The position numbers and the translations under genes were made by a program. Below are positions 44,948 through 55,943 of a stretch of DNA of 64,000 nucleotides, piece after piece. The notes under the pieces are model-generated. The model ran no database searches, was not told the origin of the DNA, and worked only from the letters and a program-made list of their open reading frames with translations. The DNA comes from Tritrichomonas musculus (taxonomy: Eukaryota; Parabasalia; Tritrichomonadida; Tritrichomonadidae): contig JAPFFF010000023.1 of assembly GCA_039105265.1 (NCBI GenBank), forward strand, positions 1,116,001-1,180,000, read 5' to 3'. Within the stretch, counting starts at the first letter, position 1; every line of letters begins with the position of its first letter.

Positions 44948-47029
44948 TCAATCATTCGAGATTCTTTTCTTAATTGTCTTAGCACTAGATTTTCTTGGCT
45001 TCCTGCATTTACTTTCTGTGCATCTGTTACCATTATTCTTTTCATTTTCTCCTTTTTTATACGGCTTTTTTAATTTAGGTGCTCCTGGCTTATCGACATT
45101 ATTACGAGGGAATGTTGTGGATCTGCCTGAAATAAGTAAACTATCTGGTGGTATTATAAATGAACTTTCTCCTGATTTTTGTTCTTCATTTTGTAACAAT
45201 AGAAGGCATTGTTTAAGTATTTTTTGAATTGCTTTTGATCTCTTGGCTACGGAAAAATATCTTTCGAATCTATCAATACATGCCGAATAAGTCCAATTAC
45301 CATCTTCTAGTAGCTTAATTTTTTTGATTGAGACCCTATTTCGAATAGATTTACTTATATCATATTGATAACTATGCAACCATCTTGGATGAATATCATT
45401 AATTGTTAATAAAGGATCATTATTTTCTTTCATTCTTTTGAACAAGAGGTGGCGACATGGAAGTCCTAAAATAACATGAGTATCACAACAGGTTGGTCCG
45501 TATTCTTTATGAAGGCGAAGGTTTTCTAAGATGTCATTCTCTTTTTGTATTCTTTCTAATGCATAAGAACCTACTTTCACTGAGTGTTCAGGCGACAATA
45601 TATGATCTTTAATATGAAAGTCATCTGTATTTATGGAATTAGTGTATTCATTTGCTGCGGATATATAAATTGATCTTACTAATCTTCCTAGCGTTTTAAT
45701 TCGGTGCTCATTGAAATTTTTTAATTTACCAAAGAATCCTTCAACACGATTGCTTGTAGAATTTTCACGGTGACAGTATGTAGCTGTAATGCTTGGCAAC
45801 CAACGGTGTTTACATGATAAAAGATTGGATATTGTAGAATAACCTTGGCTTTTGGGATCTTGATCTTTTAGGTATTTTTCGAAATCATCAAGTAGTTCTT
45901 TTTCTGTTATTTGTTTATGTACCATTTTATCGAATCTTTCTTTCATTGCGGCTGAGACATTCGTTCCGATGTTTTTACCTATGTGTCTGAGACAATACAT
46001 TATATGAGCGTGTGGCCAGATTTCTTCAATTGCTTCTATTTGTGTTTGGTTTCTATCTGTAACAAAAACTCTTATATCGCCAATGAATTTCTTTAGATGT
46101 GAAAAAAAAGCAATGAATGATGGTTTGCATCTGTTATCCATAATCGCAAAAGATAACAACTGATTATTTTTATTTTCGTCTTCTACTACTAATGATAATA
46201 ATGGCTTTCCATAATAGTTCGTACAACTGGTATCATCTATAATGCAAACGTCATTTGAGTATGTGGAATAAAGAACAGGATTGTGTATACAGTAACAGTG
46301 GCGGAACTTATTATTCTCATCAATAATTACAATATTGGTCCAATTATTGTAATCTAACATAACTTGCAATAAGTGCTTCATTTCATTATCACGCAATTTC
46401 TTGAGTGCCTTTCTTCTTGCTCCAAATAATATATCTTTCGAACAAACTAAGCCTTCTTTTTCTTTTATTGCTTGTGCGGTTTGAAAGTCATTTGTTGCAT
46501 TTTGAATTCTTAACTTTTGTATATATGGTAATGAGTTTCGTGTTTTTCCTTTCTTTACTTGTCCAATACAATGAGTATGATGATGCTCCATTTCTTCTAT
46601 ATAAACTTTATGAGAAAGATCATCATAATATAACTTGATACAAGCTTTGCATTGAAATTGAGTTTCATGAAAACTACAAGCAAATATCTGAGTGGAACGC
46701 GTAGGCCCTGTTTGTTTTGCAACAAAAGGACATCCATGTGCAATTGAAATATCATGGACATATGATAGTAACAAATCTAATGAATCTACATTATTATTGT
46801 TGAGTTCCAGGAAACAATTTACTAACTCAGGCGGAGTTTCTCTGGTATTTTCATTAAGTTCATTTTGAGGTGGATCTTGAATTCGTATTTCTTTTGAGAG
46901 TTCCGGCAACTGTACTATTATGTTATTGGTTTCGTAAATAGTTGGCTCATCATTTAAATTAATATCATTAGAGGATACAACTTGTGTATTACGCTTTTGT
47001 GAAAAATTGAAATAATTGGAGTTATTCAT
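44948..47029 (-). CDS. MULE transposase
   Basis: A 693-residue protein. N-terminal FAR1/FLYWCH-type zinc-binding region: FACSFHETQFQCKACIKLYY with the downstream EEMEHHHTHC (about residues 112-158). MULE catalytic domain: IIDDTSCTNYYGKPLLSLVV (first Asp about 264), VFVTDRNQTQIEAIEEIWP (second Asp about 324), and HIMYCLRHIGKNIG. SWIM zinc finger: CCDTHVILGLPCRHLLF (about 511-527). The C-terminus is strongly basic. This is a full-length Mutator-type transposase that would excise and insert elements with the flanking terminal repeats. Its ATG follows directly the stop of the upstream Q-rich frame (TAAATG), in the same reading frame. Confidence 0.88.
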   Translation of the reverse strand: MNNSNYFNFSQKRNTQVVSSNDINLNDEPTIYETNNIIVQLPELSKEIRIQDPPQNELNENTRETPPELVNCFLELNNNNVDSLDLLLSYVHDISIAHGCPFVAKQTGPTRSTQIFACSFHETQFQCKACIKLYYDDLSHKVYIEEMEHHHTHCIGQVKKGKTRNSLPYIQKLRIQNATNDFQTAQAIKEKEGLVCSKDILFGARRKALKKLRDNEMKHLLQVMLDYNNWTNIVIIDENNKFRHCYCIHNPVLYSTYSNDVCIIDDTSCTNYYGKPLLSLVVEDENKNNQLLSFAIMDNRCKPSFIAFFSHLKKFIGDIRVFVTDRNQTQIEAIEEIWPHAHIMYCLRHIGKNIGTNVSAAMKERFDKMVHKQITEKELLDDFEKYLKDQDPKSQGYSTISNLLSCKHRWLPSITATYCHRENSTSNRVEGFFGKLKNFNEHRIKTLGRLVRSIYISAANEYTNSINTDDFHIKDHILSPEHSVKVGSYALERIQKENDILENLRLHKEYGPTCCDTHVILGLPCRHLLFKRMKENNDPLLTINDIHPRWLHSYQYDISKSIRNRVSIKKIKLLEDGNWTYSACIDRFERYFSVAKRSKAIQKILKQCLLLLQNEEQKSGESSFIIPPDSLLISGRSTTFPRNNVDKPGAPKLKKPYKKGENEKNNGNRCTESKCRKPRKSSAKTIKKRISND

Positions 47030-47506
47030 TTAACTTTGCCATTTTGTTTGCTGCATCATTTGATTATAACTTTGTATATCATCCTGTACTGTATGATGAT
47101 ATTGATTTTGGCGTTCTGGTTGAAATTGATAAGGAGTTGCTATATTAATCATTGAATGATATGGAGTCGTCAATACCTGTGGTGGCTGGCATTGAGGCCC
47201 TAAAACCTGTGGTTGAAATTGTGATGGTTGAGTACTTTGGAATTGCAATTGTTCTTGAGGAATTAATTGCATTGGTTGAGATCTGTAAATTTGTGCTTGT
47301 GGCTTCAATTGCACTGGTTGAATATTCTGAAATAGTGCTTGTGGTTGTTGCTGTAATTGCATTGGTTGAGTATTCTGAAATTGTGCTTGTGGTTGTTGCT
47401 GCAATTGCATTGGTTGAGTATTCTGAAATTGTGCTTGTGGTTGTTGCTGTAATTGCATTGGTTGAGTATTCTGAAATTGTGTTTGTGGTTGTTGCTGTAT
47501 TTGCAC
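47030..47506 (-). CDS. downstream segment of the Q-rich frame
   Basis: 158 codons of Gln/Pro/Ala repeats (MQLQQQPQAQFQNTQ) ending in a non-repetitive tail (YHHTVQDDIQSYNQMMQQTK). It continues in the same frame as 47,525-49,651, separated by one TAA at 47,525-47,527. Other repeat copies have CAA at this position, so a single C-to-T change probably created the stop. The segment may not be translated on its own. Confidence 0.45.
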   Translation of the reverse strand: MQIQQQPQTQFQNTQPMQLQQQPQAQFQNTQPMQLQQQPQAQFQNTQPMQLQQQPQALFQNIQPVQLKPQAQIYRSQPMQLIPQEQLQFQSTQPSQFQPQVLGPQCQPPQVLTTPYHSMINIATPYQFQPERQNQYHHTVQDDIQSYNQMMQQTKWQS

Positions 47507-47524
47507 TGTTTGAACTCCGTGGAC

Positions 47525-49651
47525 TTATGCTTGTAGTTGTTGATGTAATTGCACTGATTGAGCATTCTGAAATTGTGTTTGTGTTTGTGATTGTTGCTGC
47601 AATTGCATTGCCTGAGCTCCTTGGACTTGTGGTTGTGATTGCTGATGTAATTGCACTGATTGAGTATTCTGAAATTGTGCTTGTGCTTGTGGCTGTAATT
47701 GCACTGATTGAGTATTCTGAAATTGTGCTTGTGGTTGCAACTGAAGGGCCTGAACTCCGTGGACTTGTGCTTGTGTTTGTGATTGTTGCTGTATTTGCTC
47801 TGTTTGAACTCCATGGACTTGTGCTTGTGCTAGTAGTTGTTGATGTAATTGCACTGATTGAGCATTCTGAAATTGTGCTTGTGGTTGCAATTGCATTGCC
47901 TGAGCTCCATGGACTTGTGCTTGTGCTAGTAGTTGCTGATGTAATTGCACTGATTGAGTATTCTGAAATTGTGCTTGTGGTTGCAACTGAAGGGCCTGAA
48001 CTCCGTGGACTTGTGCTTGTGTTTGTGTTTGTTGCTGCATTTGCTCTGTTTGAACTCCATGGACTTGTGCTTGTGCTTGTGGTTGTTGATGTAATTGCAC
48101 TGATTGAGTATTCGGAAATTGTGCTTGTGCTTGTGGCTGTAATTGCACTGATTGAGTATTCGGAAATTGTGCTTGTTGCTGCAATTGCATTGCCTGAACT
48201 CCGTGGACTTGTGCTTGTGCTTGTGGTTGTTGATGTAATTGCACTGATTGAGTATTCGGAAATTGTGCTTGTGCTTGTGCTTGTGGCTGTAATTGCACTG
48301 ATTGAGTATTCGGAAATTGTGCTTGTTGCTGCAATTGCATTGCCTGAACTCCGTGGACTTGTGCTTGTGCTTGTGGTTGTTGATGTAATTGCACTGATTG
48401 AGTATTCGGAAATTGTGCTTGTGCTTGTGCTTGTGGCTGTAATTGCACTGATTGAGTATTCGGAAATTGTGCTTGTTGCTGCAATTGCATTGCCTGAACT
48501 CCGTGGACTTGTGCTTGTGCTTGTGGTTGTTGATGTAATTGCACTGATTGAGCATTCTGAAATTGTGCTTGTGGTTGCAATTGCATTGCCTGAACTCCGT
48601 GGACTTGTGCTTGTGCTTGTGGTTGTTGATGTAATTGCACTGATTGAGTATTATGAAATTGTGCTTGTGTTTGTGATTGTTGCTGCAATTGCATTGCCTG
48701 AGCTCCATGGACTTGTGCTTGTGGTTGTGGTTGTTGATGTAATTGCACTGTTTGAACTCCGTGGACTTGTGCTTGTGCTTGTGGTTGTTGATGTAATTGC
48801 ACTGATTGAGTATTCTGAAATTGTGCTTGTGGTTGCAACTGAAGGGCCTGAACTCCGTGGACTTGTGCTTGTGCTTGTGATTGTTGCTGTATTTGCATTG
48901 CCTGAGCTCCATGGACTTGTGCTTGTGCTTGTGGTTGTTGATGTAATTGCACTGATTGAGCATTCTGAAATTGTGATTGTTGCTGTATTTGCATTGCCTG
49001 AACTCCGTGGACTTGTGCTTGTGCTTGTGGTTGTTGATGTAATTGCACTGATTGAGTATTCTGAAATTGTGCTTGTGGTTGCAACTGAAGGGCCTGAACT
49101 CCGTGGACTTGTGCTTGTGTTTGTGATTGTTGCTGTATTTGCTCTGTTTGAACTCCATGGACTTGTGCTTGTGCTTGTGGTTGTTGATGTAATTGCACTG
49201 ATTGAGTATTCGGAAATTGTGCTTGTGCTTGTGCTTGTGGCTGTAAAACATTTTGAAATTGTGCTTGATTTCTTCTCATTTCCAATGTTTTTTCTTCTAT
49301 TCGATCATAATAGCGTTGGATATTCTTAGGAAGCGTATAATACCATTGCCGAGGCAAATAATAATTCATCCATTCAGGGCAACCTGGAAATTTTTCTTCT
49401 TCTATGATGGGTTGTGGAGTAGATGCATATAAATAATTTTTAACATATTGTTGCATATTGTTAATGAACCATTTTCTTACAGTTCCAGGATTCCAATGTT
49501 GGCTAATAACTGAAAGCTTTGCTACAACTTCGTGTACAATATTTGATCGTTCAATAGTTCTTTGAGGGTAACTAAAATAGTTCTTAAGTGCAGGAACCAA
49601 TAGTTCAATCTCTTCTTTTGAGACATGGTACTTTGTATTTGAATCTTGCAT
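47525..49651 (-). CDS. Q-rich repeat protein with homeodomain-like N-terminus (MULE-borne)
   Basis: 708 residues. Residues 1-70 look like a helix-turn-helix of homeodomain type (RSNIVHEVVAKLSVISQHWN then PGTVRKWFINNMQQYVKNYL; the W-F-x-N-N motif is typical). A linker (about 75-125) is followed by about 550 residues of imperfect repeats such as AQAQVHGVQAMQLQQQ and FQNTQSVQLHQQPQ. It is probably DNA-binding and may assist the transposase. The same frame continues, past one TAA, to 47,030 and then, past a second TAA, into the transposase. The opposite strand is also open through the repeats, which is an artefact. Confidence 0.6.
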   Translation of the reverse strand: MQDSNTKYHVSKEEIELLVPALKNYFSYPQRTIERSNIVHEVVAKLSVISQHWNPGTVRKWFINNMQQYVKNYLYASTPQPIIEEEKFPGCPEWMNYYLPRQWYYTLPKNIQRYYDRIEEKTLEMRRNQAQFQNVLQPQAQAQAQFPNTQSVQLHQQPQAQAQVHGVQTEQIQQQSQTQAQVHGVQALQLQPQAQFQNTQSVQLHQQPQAQAQVHGVQAMQIQQQSQFQNAQSVQLHQQPQAQAQVHGAQAMQIQQQSQAQAQVHGVQALQLQPQAQFQNTQSVQLHQQPQAQAQVHGVQTVQLHQQPQPQAQVHGAQAMQLQQQSQTQAQFHNTQSVQLHQQPQAQAQVHGVQAMQLQPQAQFQNAQSVQLHQQPQAQAQVHGVQAMQLQQQAQFPNTQSVQLQPQAQAQAQFPNTQSVQLHQQPQAQAQVHGVQAMQLQQQAQFPNTQSVQLQPQAQAQAQFPNTQSVQLHQQPQAQAQVHGVQAMQLQQQAQFPNTQSVQLQPQAQAQFPNTQSVQLHQQPQAQAQVHGVQTEQMQQQTQTQAQVHGVQALQLQPQAQFQNTQSVQLHQQLLAQAQVHGAQAMQLQPQAQFQNAQSVQLHQQLLAQAQVHGVQTEQIQQQSQTQAQVHGVQALQLQPQAQFQNTQSVQLQPQAQAQFQNTQSVQLHQQSQPQVQGAQAMQLQQQSQTQTQFQNAQSVQLHQQLQA

Positions 49652-49669
49652 TTTAAAAATAAAAAATGT

Positions 49670-52600
49670 TAAACGTCTTTGTAAAAGATATTGCGGTTAT
49701 GAATGGTCTGTGTTGTTCGCTGTTTCGTTGTTTTTTTCGTGTTCGATGCACTGATTGTGTTTCTTGTAGCTTGCTACTGTGTTTCTTTCTAGTAAAAGAT
49801 ATTGCGAATTGTGAATGGTCTGCGTTTGTAGCTGCTTCTTTGCTACATGTTTCGTTGTTTTTTTCGTGTTCGATGCACTGATTGTGTTTCTTGTAGCTTG
49901 CTACTGTGTTTCTTTCTGTAAAAGATATTGCGAATTGTGAATGGTCTGCGTTTGTAGCTGCTTCTTTGCTAAATGTTTCGTTGTTTTTTTCGTGTTCGAT
50001 GCACTGATTGTGTTTCTTGTAGCTTGCTACTGTGTTTCTTTCTAGTAAAAGATATTGCGAATTGTGAATGGTCTGTGTTTGTAGCTGCTTCTTTGCTAAA
50101 TGTTTCGTTGTTTTTTTCGTGTTCGATGCACTGATTGTGTTTCTTGTAGCTTGCTACTGTGTTTCTTTCTGTAAAAGATATTGCGAATTGTGAATGGTCT
50201 GCGTTTGTAGCTGCTTCTTTGCTACATGTTTCGTTGTTTTTTTCGTGTTCGATGCACTGATTGTGTTTCTTGTAGCTTGCTACTGTGTTTCTTTCTAGTA
50301 AAAGATATTGCGAATTGTGAATGGTCTGCGTTTGTAGCTGCTTCTTTGCTACATGTTTCGTTGTTTTTTTCGTGTTCGATGCACTGATTGTGTTTCTTGT
50401 AGCTTGCTACTGTGTTTCTTTCTGTAAAAGATATTGCGAATTGTGAATGGTCTGTGTTTGTAGCTGCTTCTTTGCTAAATGTTTCGTTGTTTTTTTCGTG
50501 TTCGATGCACTGATTGTGTTTCTTGTAGCTTGCTACTGTGTTTCTTTCTGTAAAAGATATTGCGAATTGTGAATGGTCTGTGTTTGTAGCTGCTTCTTTG
50601 CTAAATGTTTCGTTGTTTTTTTCGTGTTCGATGCACTGATTGTGTTTCTTGTAGCTTGCTACTGTGTTTCTTTCTGTAAAAGTAATTGCGAATTGTGAAT
50701 GGTCTGCGTTGGTCGCTGTTTCGTTGTTTTTTTCGTGTTCGATGCACTGATTGTGTTTCTTGTAGCTTGCTACTGTGTTTCTTTCTAGTAAAAGATATTG
50801 CGAATTGTGAATGGTCTGTGTTTGTAGCTGCTTCTTTGCTAAATGTTTCGTTGTTTTTTTCGTGTTCGATGCACTGATTGTGTTTCTTGTAGCTTGCTAC
50901 TGTGTTTCTTTCTGTAAAAGTAATTGCGAATTGTGAATGGTCTGCGTTGGTCGCTGTTTCGTTGTTTTTTTCGTGTTCGATGCACTGATTGTGTTTCTTG
51001 TAGCTTGCTACTGTGTTTCTTTCTGTAAAAGATATTGCGAATTGTGAATGGTCTGTGTTTGTAGCTGCTTCTTTGCTAAATGTTTCGTTGTTTTTTTCGT
51101 GTTCGATGCACTGATTGTGTTTCTTGTAGCTTGCTACTGTGTTTCTTTCTAGTAAAAGATATTGCGAATTGTGAATGGTCTGTGTTTGTAGCTGCTTCTT
51201 TGCTACATGTTTCGTTGTTTTTTTCGTGTTCGATGCACTGATTGTGTTTCTTGTAGCTTGCTACTGTGTTTCTTTCTGTAAAAGATATTGCGAATTGTGA
51301 ATGGTCTGTGTTTGTAGCTGCTTCTTTGCTAAATGTTTCGTTGTTTTTTTCGTGTTCGATGCACTGATTGTGTTTCTTGTAGCTTGCTACTGTGTTTCTT
51401 TCTGTAAAAGTAATTGCGAATTGTGAATGGTCTGCGTTGGTCGCTGTTTCGTTGTTTTTTTCGTGTTCGATGCACTGATTGTGTTTCTTGTAGCTTGCTA
51501 CTGTGTTTCTTTCTAGTAAAAGATATTGCGAATTGTGAATGGTCTGTGTTTGTAGCTGCTTCTTTGCTACATGTTTCGTTGTTTTTTTCGTGTTCGATGC
51601 ACTGATTGTGTTTCTTGTAGCTTGCTACTGTGTTTCTTTCTAGTAAAAGATATTGCGAATTGTGAATGGTCTGTGTTTGTAGCTGCTTCTTTGCTAAATG
51701 TTTCGTTGTTTTTTTCGTGTTCGATGCACTGATTGTGTTTCTTGTAGCTTGCTACTGTGTTTCTTTCTGTAAAAGTAATTGCGAATTGTGAATGGTCTGT
51801 GTTTGTAGCTGCTTCTTTGCTAAATGTTTCGTTGTTTTTTTCGTGTTCGATGCACTGATTGTGTTTCTTGTAGCTTGCTACTGTGTTTCTTTCTGTAAAA
51901 GATATTGCGAATTGTGAATGGTCTGTGTTTGTAGCTGCTTCTTTGCTACATATTTCGTTGTTTTTTTCGTGTTCGATGCACTGATTGTGTTTCTTGTAGC
52001 TTGCTACTGTGTTTCTTTCTAGTAAAAGATATTGCGAATTGTGAATGGTCTGTGTTTGTAGCTGCTTCTTTGCTACATGTTTCGTTGTTTTTTTCGTGTT
52101 CGATGCACTGATTGTGTTTCTTGTAGCTTGCTACTGTGTTTCTTTCTAGTAAAAGATATTGCGAATTGTGAATGGTCTGTGTTTGTAGCTGCTTCTTTGC
52201 TAAATGTTTCGTTGTTTTTTTCGTGTTCGATGCACTGATTGTGTTTCTTGTAGCTTGCTACTGTGTTTCTTTCTGTAAAAGTAATTGCGAATTGTGAATG
52301 GTCTGCGTTGGTCGCTGTTTCGTTGTTTTTTTCGTGTTCGATGCACTGATTGTGTTTCTTGTAGCTTGCTACTGTGTTTCTTTCTGTAAAAGATATTGCG
52401 AATTGTGAATGGTCTGTGTTTGTAGCTGCTTCTTTGCTACATGTTTCGTTGTTTTTTTCGTGTTCGATGCACTGATTGTGTTTCTTGTAGCTTGCTACTG
52501 TGTTTCTTTCTGTAAAAGTAATTGCGAATTGTGAATGGTCTGTGTTGTTCGCTGTTTCGTTGTTTTTTTCGTGTTCGATGCACTGATTGTGTTTCTTGTA

Positions 52601-55130
52601 GCTTGCTACTGTGTTTCTTTCTAGTAAAAGATATTGCGAATTGTGAATGGTCTGTGTTTGTAGCTGCTTCTTTGCTAAATGTTTCGTTGTTTTTTTCGTG
52701 TTCGATGCACTGATTGTGTTTCTTGTAGCTTGCTACTGTGTTTCTTTCTGTAAAAGATATTGCGAATTGTGAATGGTCTGTGTTTGTAGCTGCTTCTTTG
52801 CTACATATTTCGTTGTTTTTTTCGTGTTCGATGCACTGATTGTGTTTCTTGTAGCTTGCTACTGTGTTTCTTTCTGTAAAAGTAATTGCGAATTGTGAAT
52901 GGTCTGTGTTTGTAGCTGCTTCTTTGCTAAATGTTTCGTTGTTTTTTTCGTGTTCGATGCACTGATTGTGTTTCTTGTAGCTTGCTACTGTGTTTCTTTC
53001 TGTAAAAGATATTGCGAATTGTGAATGGTCTGTGTTTGTAGCTGCTTCTTTGCTAAATGTTTCGTTGTTTTTTTCGTGTTCGATGCACTGATTGTGTTTC
53101 TTGTAGCTTGCTACTGTGTTTCTTTCTGTAAAAGTAATTGCGAATTGTGAATGGTCTGCGTTGGTCGCTGTTTCGTTGTTTTTTTCGTGTTCGATGCACT
53201 GATTGTGTTTCTTGTAGCTTGCTACTGTGTTTCTTTCTAGTAAAAGATATTGCGAATTGTGAATGGTCTGTGTTTGTAGCTGCTTCTTTGCTAAATGTTT
53301 CGTTGTTTTTTTCGTGTTCGATGCACTGATTGTGTTTCTTGTAGCTTGCTACTGTGTTTCTTTCTAGTAAAAGATATTGCGAATTGTGAATGGTCTGTGT
53401 TTGTAGCTGCTTCTTTGCTAAATGTTTCGTTGTTTTTTTCGTGTTCGATGCACTGATTGTGTTTCTTGTAGCTTGCTACTGTGTTTCTTTCTGTAAAAGT
53501 AATTGCGAATTGTGAATGGTCTGCGTTGGTCGCTGTTTCGTTGTTTTTTTCGTGTTCGATGCACTGATTGTGTTTCTTGTAGCTTGCTACTGTGTTTCTT
53601 TCTGTAAAAGATATTGCGAATTGTGAATGGTCTGTGTTTGTAGCTGCTTCTTTGCTAAATGTTTCGTTGTTTTTTTCGTGTTCGATGCACTGATTGTGTT
53701 TCTTGTAGCTTGCTACTGTGTTTCTTTCTAGTAAAAGATATTGCGAATTGTGAATGGTCTGTGTTTGTAGCTGCTTCTTTGCTACATGTTTCGTTGTTTT
53801 TTTCGTGTTCGATGCACTGATTGTGTTTCTTGTAGCTTGCTACTGTGTTTCTTTCTAGTAAAAGATATTGCGAATTGTGAATGGTCTGTGTTTGTAGCTG
53901 CTTCTTTGCTAAATGTTTCGTTGTTTTTTTCGTGTTCGATGCACTGATTGTGTTTCTTGTAGCTTGCTACTGTGTTTCTTTCTGTAAAAGTAATTGCGAA
54001 TTGTGAATGGTCTGCGTTGGTCGCTGTTTCGTTGTTTTTTTCGTGTTCGATGCACTGATTGTGTTTCTTGTAGCTTGCTACTGTGTTTCTTTCTGTAAAA
54101 GATATTGCGAATTGTGAATGGTCTGTGTTTGTAGCTGCTTCTTTGCTAAATGTTTCGTTGTTTTTTTCGTGTTCGATGCACTGATTGTGTTTCTTGTAGC
54201 TTGCTACTGTGTTTCTTTCTAGTAAAAGATATTGCGAATTGTGAATGGTCTGTGTTTGTAGCTGCTTCTTTGCTAAATGTTTCGTTGTTTTTTTCGTGTT
54301 CGATGCACTGATTGTGTTTCTTGTAGCTTGCTACTGTGTTTCTTTCTAGTAAAAGATATTACGAATTGTGAATGGTCTGTGTTTGTAGCTGCTTCTTTGC
54401 TACATGTTTCGTTGTTTTTTTCGTGTTCGATGCACTGATTGTGTTTCTTGTAGCTTGCTACTGTGTTTCTTTCTGTAAAAGATATTGCGAATTGTGAATG
54501 GTCTGTGTTTGTAGCTGCTTCTTTGCTAAATGTTTCGTTGTTTTTTTCGTGTTCGATGCACTGATTGTGTTTCTTGTAGCTTGCTACTGTGTTTCTTTCT
54601 GTAAAAGTAATTGCGAATTGTGAATGGTCTGTGTTTGTAGCTGCTTCTTTGCTAAATGTTTCGTTGTTTTTTTCGTGTTCGATGCACTGATTGTGTTTCT
54701 TGTAGCTTGCTACTGTGTTTCTTTCTAGTAAAAGATATTGCGAATTGTGAATGGTCTGTGTTTGTAGCTGCTTCTTTGCTAAATGTTTCGTTGTTTTTTT
54801 CGTGTTCGATGCACTGATTGTGTTTCTTGTAGCTTGCTACTGTGTTTCTTTCTGTAAAAGATATTGCGAATTGTGAATGGTCTGTGTTTGTAGCTGCTTC
54901 TTTGCTACATGTTTCGTTGTTTTTTTCGTGTTCGATGCACTGATTGTGTTTCTTGTAGCTTGCTACTGTGTTTCTTTCTAGTAAAAGATATTGCGAATTG
55001 TGAATGGTCTGTGTTTGTAGCTGCTTCTTTGCTAAATGTTTCGTTGTTTTTTTCGTGTTCGATGCACTGATTGTGTTTCTTGTAGCTTGCTACTGTGTTT
55101 CTTTCTGTAAAAGTAATTGCGAATTGTGAA
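49670..55130. repeat. 5.4-kb tandem array of a ~126-bp unit
   Basis: Roughly 44 copies of a unit starting GTAAAAGATATTGCGAATTG and ending TGCTACTGTGTTTCTTTCT. Variants: 126 or 127 bp (with or without one A before GTAAAAG), a GTAAAAGTAATT form, and a short form of about 110 bp with GGTCTGCGTTGGTCGCTG. Copies are nearly identical, implying recent homogenisation. It fills the space between the Q-rich gene start and the right end of the MULE. Short ORFs of about 63 codons inside are artefacts. Confidence 0.95.
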
Positions 55131-55238
55131 TTTTAATTTTAAATAAAATAGAGGAAATTTTACGGTTATGGCCTTGCCTATTGTTTTTTTAACCTCACAC
55201 AAAAAGTTGAAAAATTTATAAATTAATTTTTGGAAAAA

Positions 55239-55331
55239 AAAGTTTAAAGACCTTTTTACAAAAAGTTTATAGACCTTCTTTCAAATGCTATCAAAAAGTT
55301 TAAAGACATTATTTGAAAAAGTTTAAAGACT
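55239..55331. repeat. subterminal repeats at MULE right end
   Basis: Four copies of AAAAGTTTAAAGAC or close variants within 90 bp, just inside the right terminal repeat. Likely transposase-binding sites by analogy with other DNA transposons. Confidence 0.5.
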
Positions 55332-55387
55332 TTATTTCAATGAATTGTGAGCAATTCAAAAAGTGGTGTATGCTTAAACGATTGGCC

Positions 55388-55396
55388 CAAATAATG
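55388..55396. repeat. 9-bp target-site duplication of the MULE, right copy
   Basis: CAAATAATG, identical to 40,646-40,654. Confidence 0.8.
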
Positions 55397-55943
55397 AACA
55401 AGTGTAATAGATAAATATTGAGAAAAACATTTATATTGATAAATATTTTTGTTTACCAAAGTTTTCACTCTTATTATCATTACCGTATCTTAAATGACCT
55501 CTGATCACTCACAATAACCTCATAGCGCTTTTGAATGATCAATTCAATTTTTGTGTTAATTATTTTTGTTCATTGAATTTTTATCGACTTTTTCAAAGAC
55601 CAAAAATAAAAATAAATTCAATACTTTACATGCTTTATTTCAAAGGAAAAATCGAATGAATTCAAAAATTGAATATCTTAATTGAATGAATTAAAAAATT
55701 GAATAGATCCAAAAACGATTACTTCAATAGAAGAATAGATCCATAAAGGATTTTATCATTTAAGGATAAAATGAGTTAAAAAACAGGAATTAGTAAACTG
55801 AGTCGCAAAAACTGGACCTATCAATTTTTGAATTGCTATTGAATAATTTAACTCAATAACTTTTACTTCTGAAAATGTCTCAATTTTTTTGAAAAGAATT
55901 AAATCGATTATTTTAAAAAAAATAAAACTATTTCAAATTTAGG

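Larger units (their letters stand above)
40655..55387. mobile_element. Mutator-like element (MULE), 14.7 kb
   Basis: Left end GGGCAATCGCTTATGCATAC and the complement of the right end GGCCAATCGTTTAAGCATAC continue into ACCACTTTTTGAAT, giving inverted repeats of about 34 bp with a few mismatches. Both ends are flanked by CAAATAATG. Inside are a MULE transposase, a Q-rich frame in the same reading frame upstream of it, a 5.4 kb tandem array, a 63-bp minisatellite and a nested hAT-type MITE. Transposase plus terminal repeats plus 9-bp duplication make the boundary call strong. Unusually large for a MULE. Confidence 0.85.

Noticed and set aside
47525-47527. TAA read as glutamine (variant code of some metamonads)
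   Set aside because: Tempting because TAA replaces CAA in a Q-rich repeat, but many genes here, including PolB and the kinase, end sensibly at TAA, so the standard code fits better.
47152-49329. 725-codon plus-strand ORF rich in VALIEYSEIVLV repeats
   Set aside because: Mirror of the Q-rich repeats on the minus strand; codon repeats keep the opposite strand open. The minus frame has a homeodomain-like N-terminus and a sensible start, the plus frame has no domain.
49666-53329. Repeated 63-codon ORFs (for example 50,686-50,877)
   Set aside because: Chance frames across the 126-bp array; same peptide in each copy, no start context or domain.
49670-55130. CRISPR-like regularity
   Set aside because: Units are directly repeated without unique spacers; a eukaryotic tandem array in a DNA transposon.
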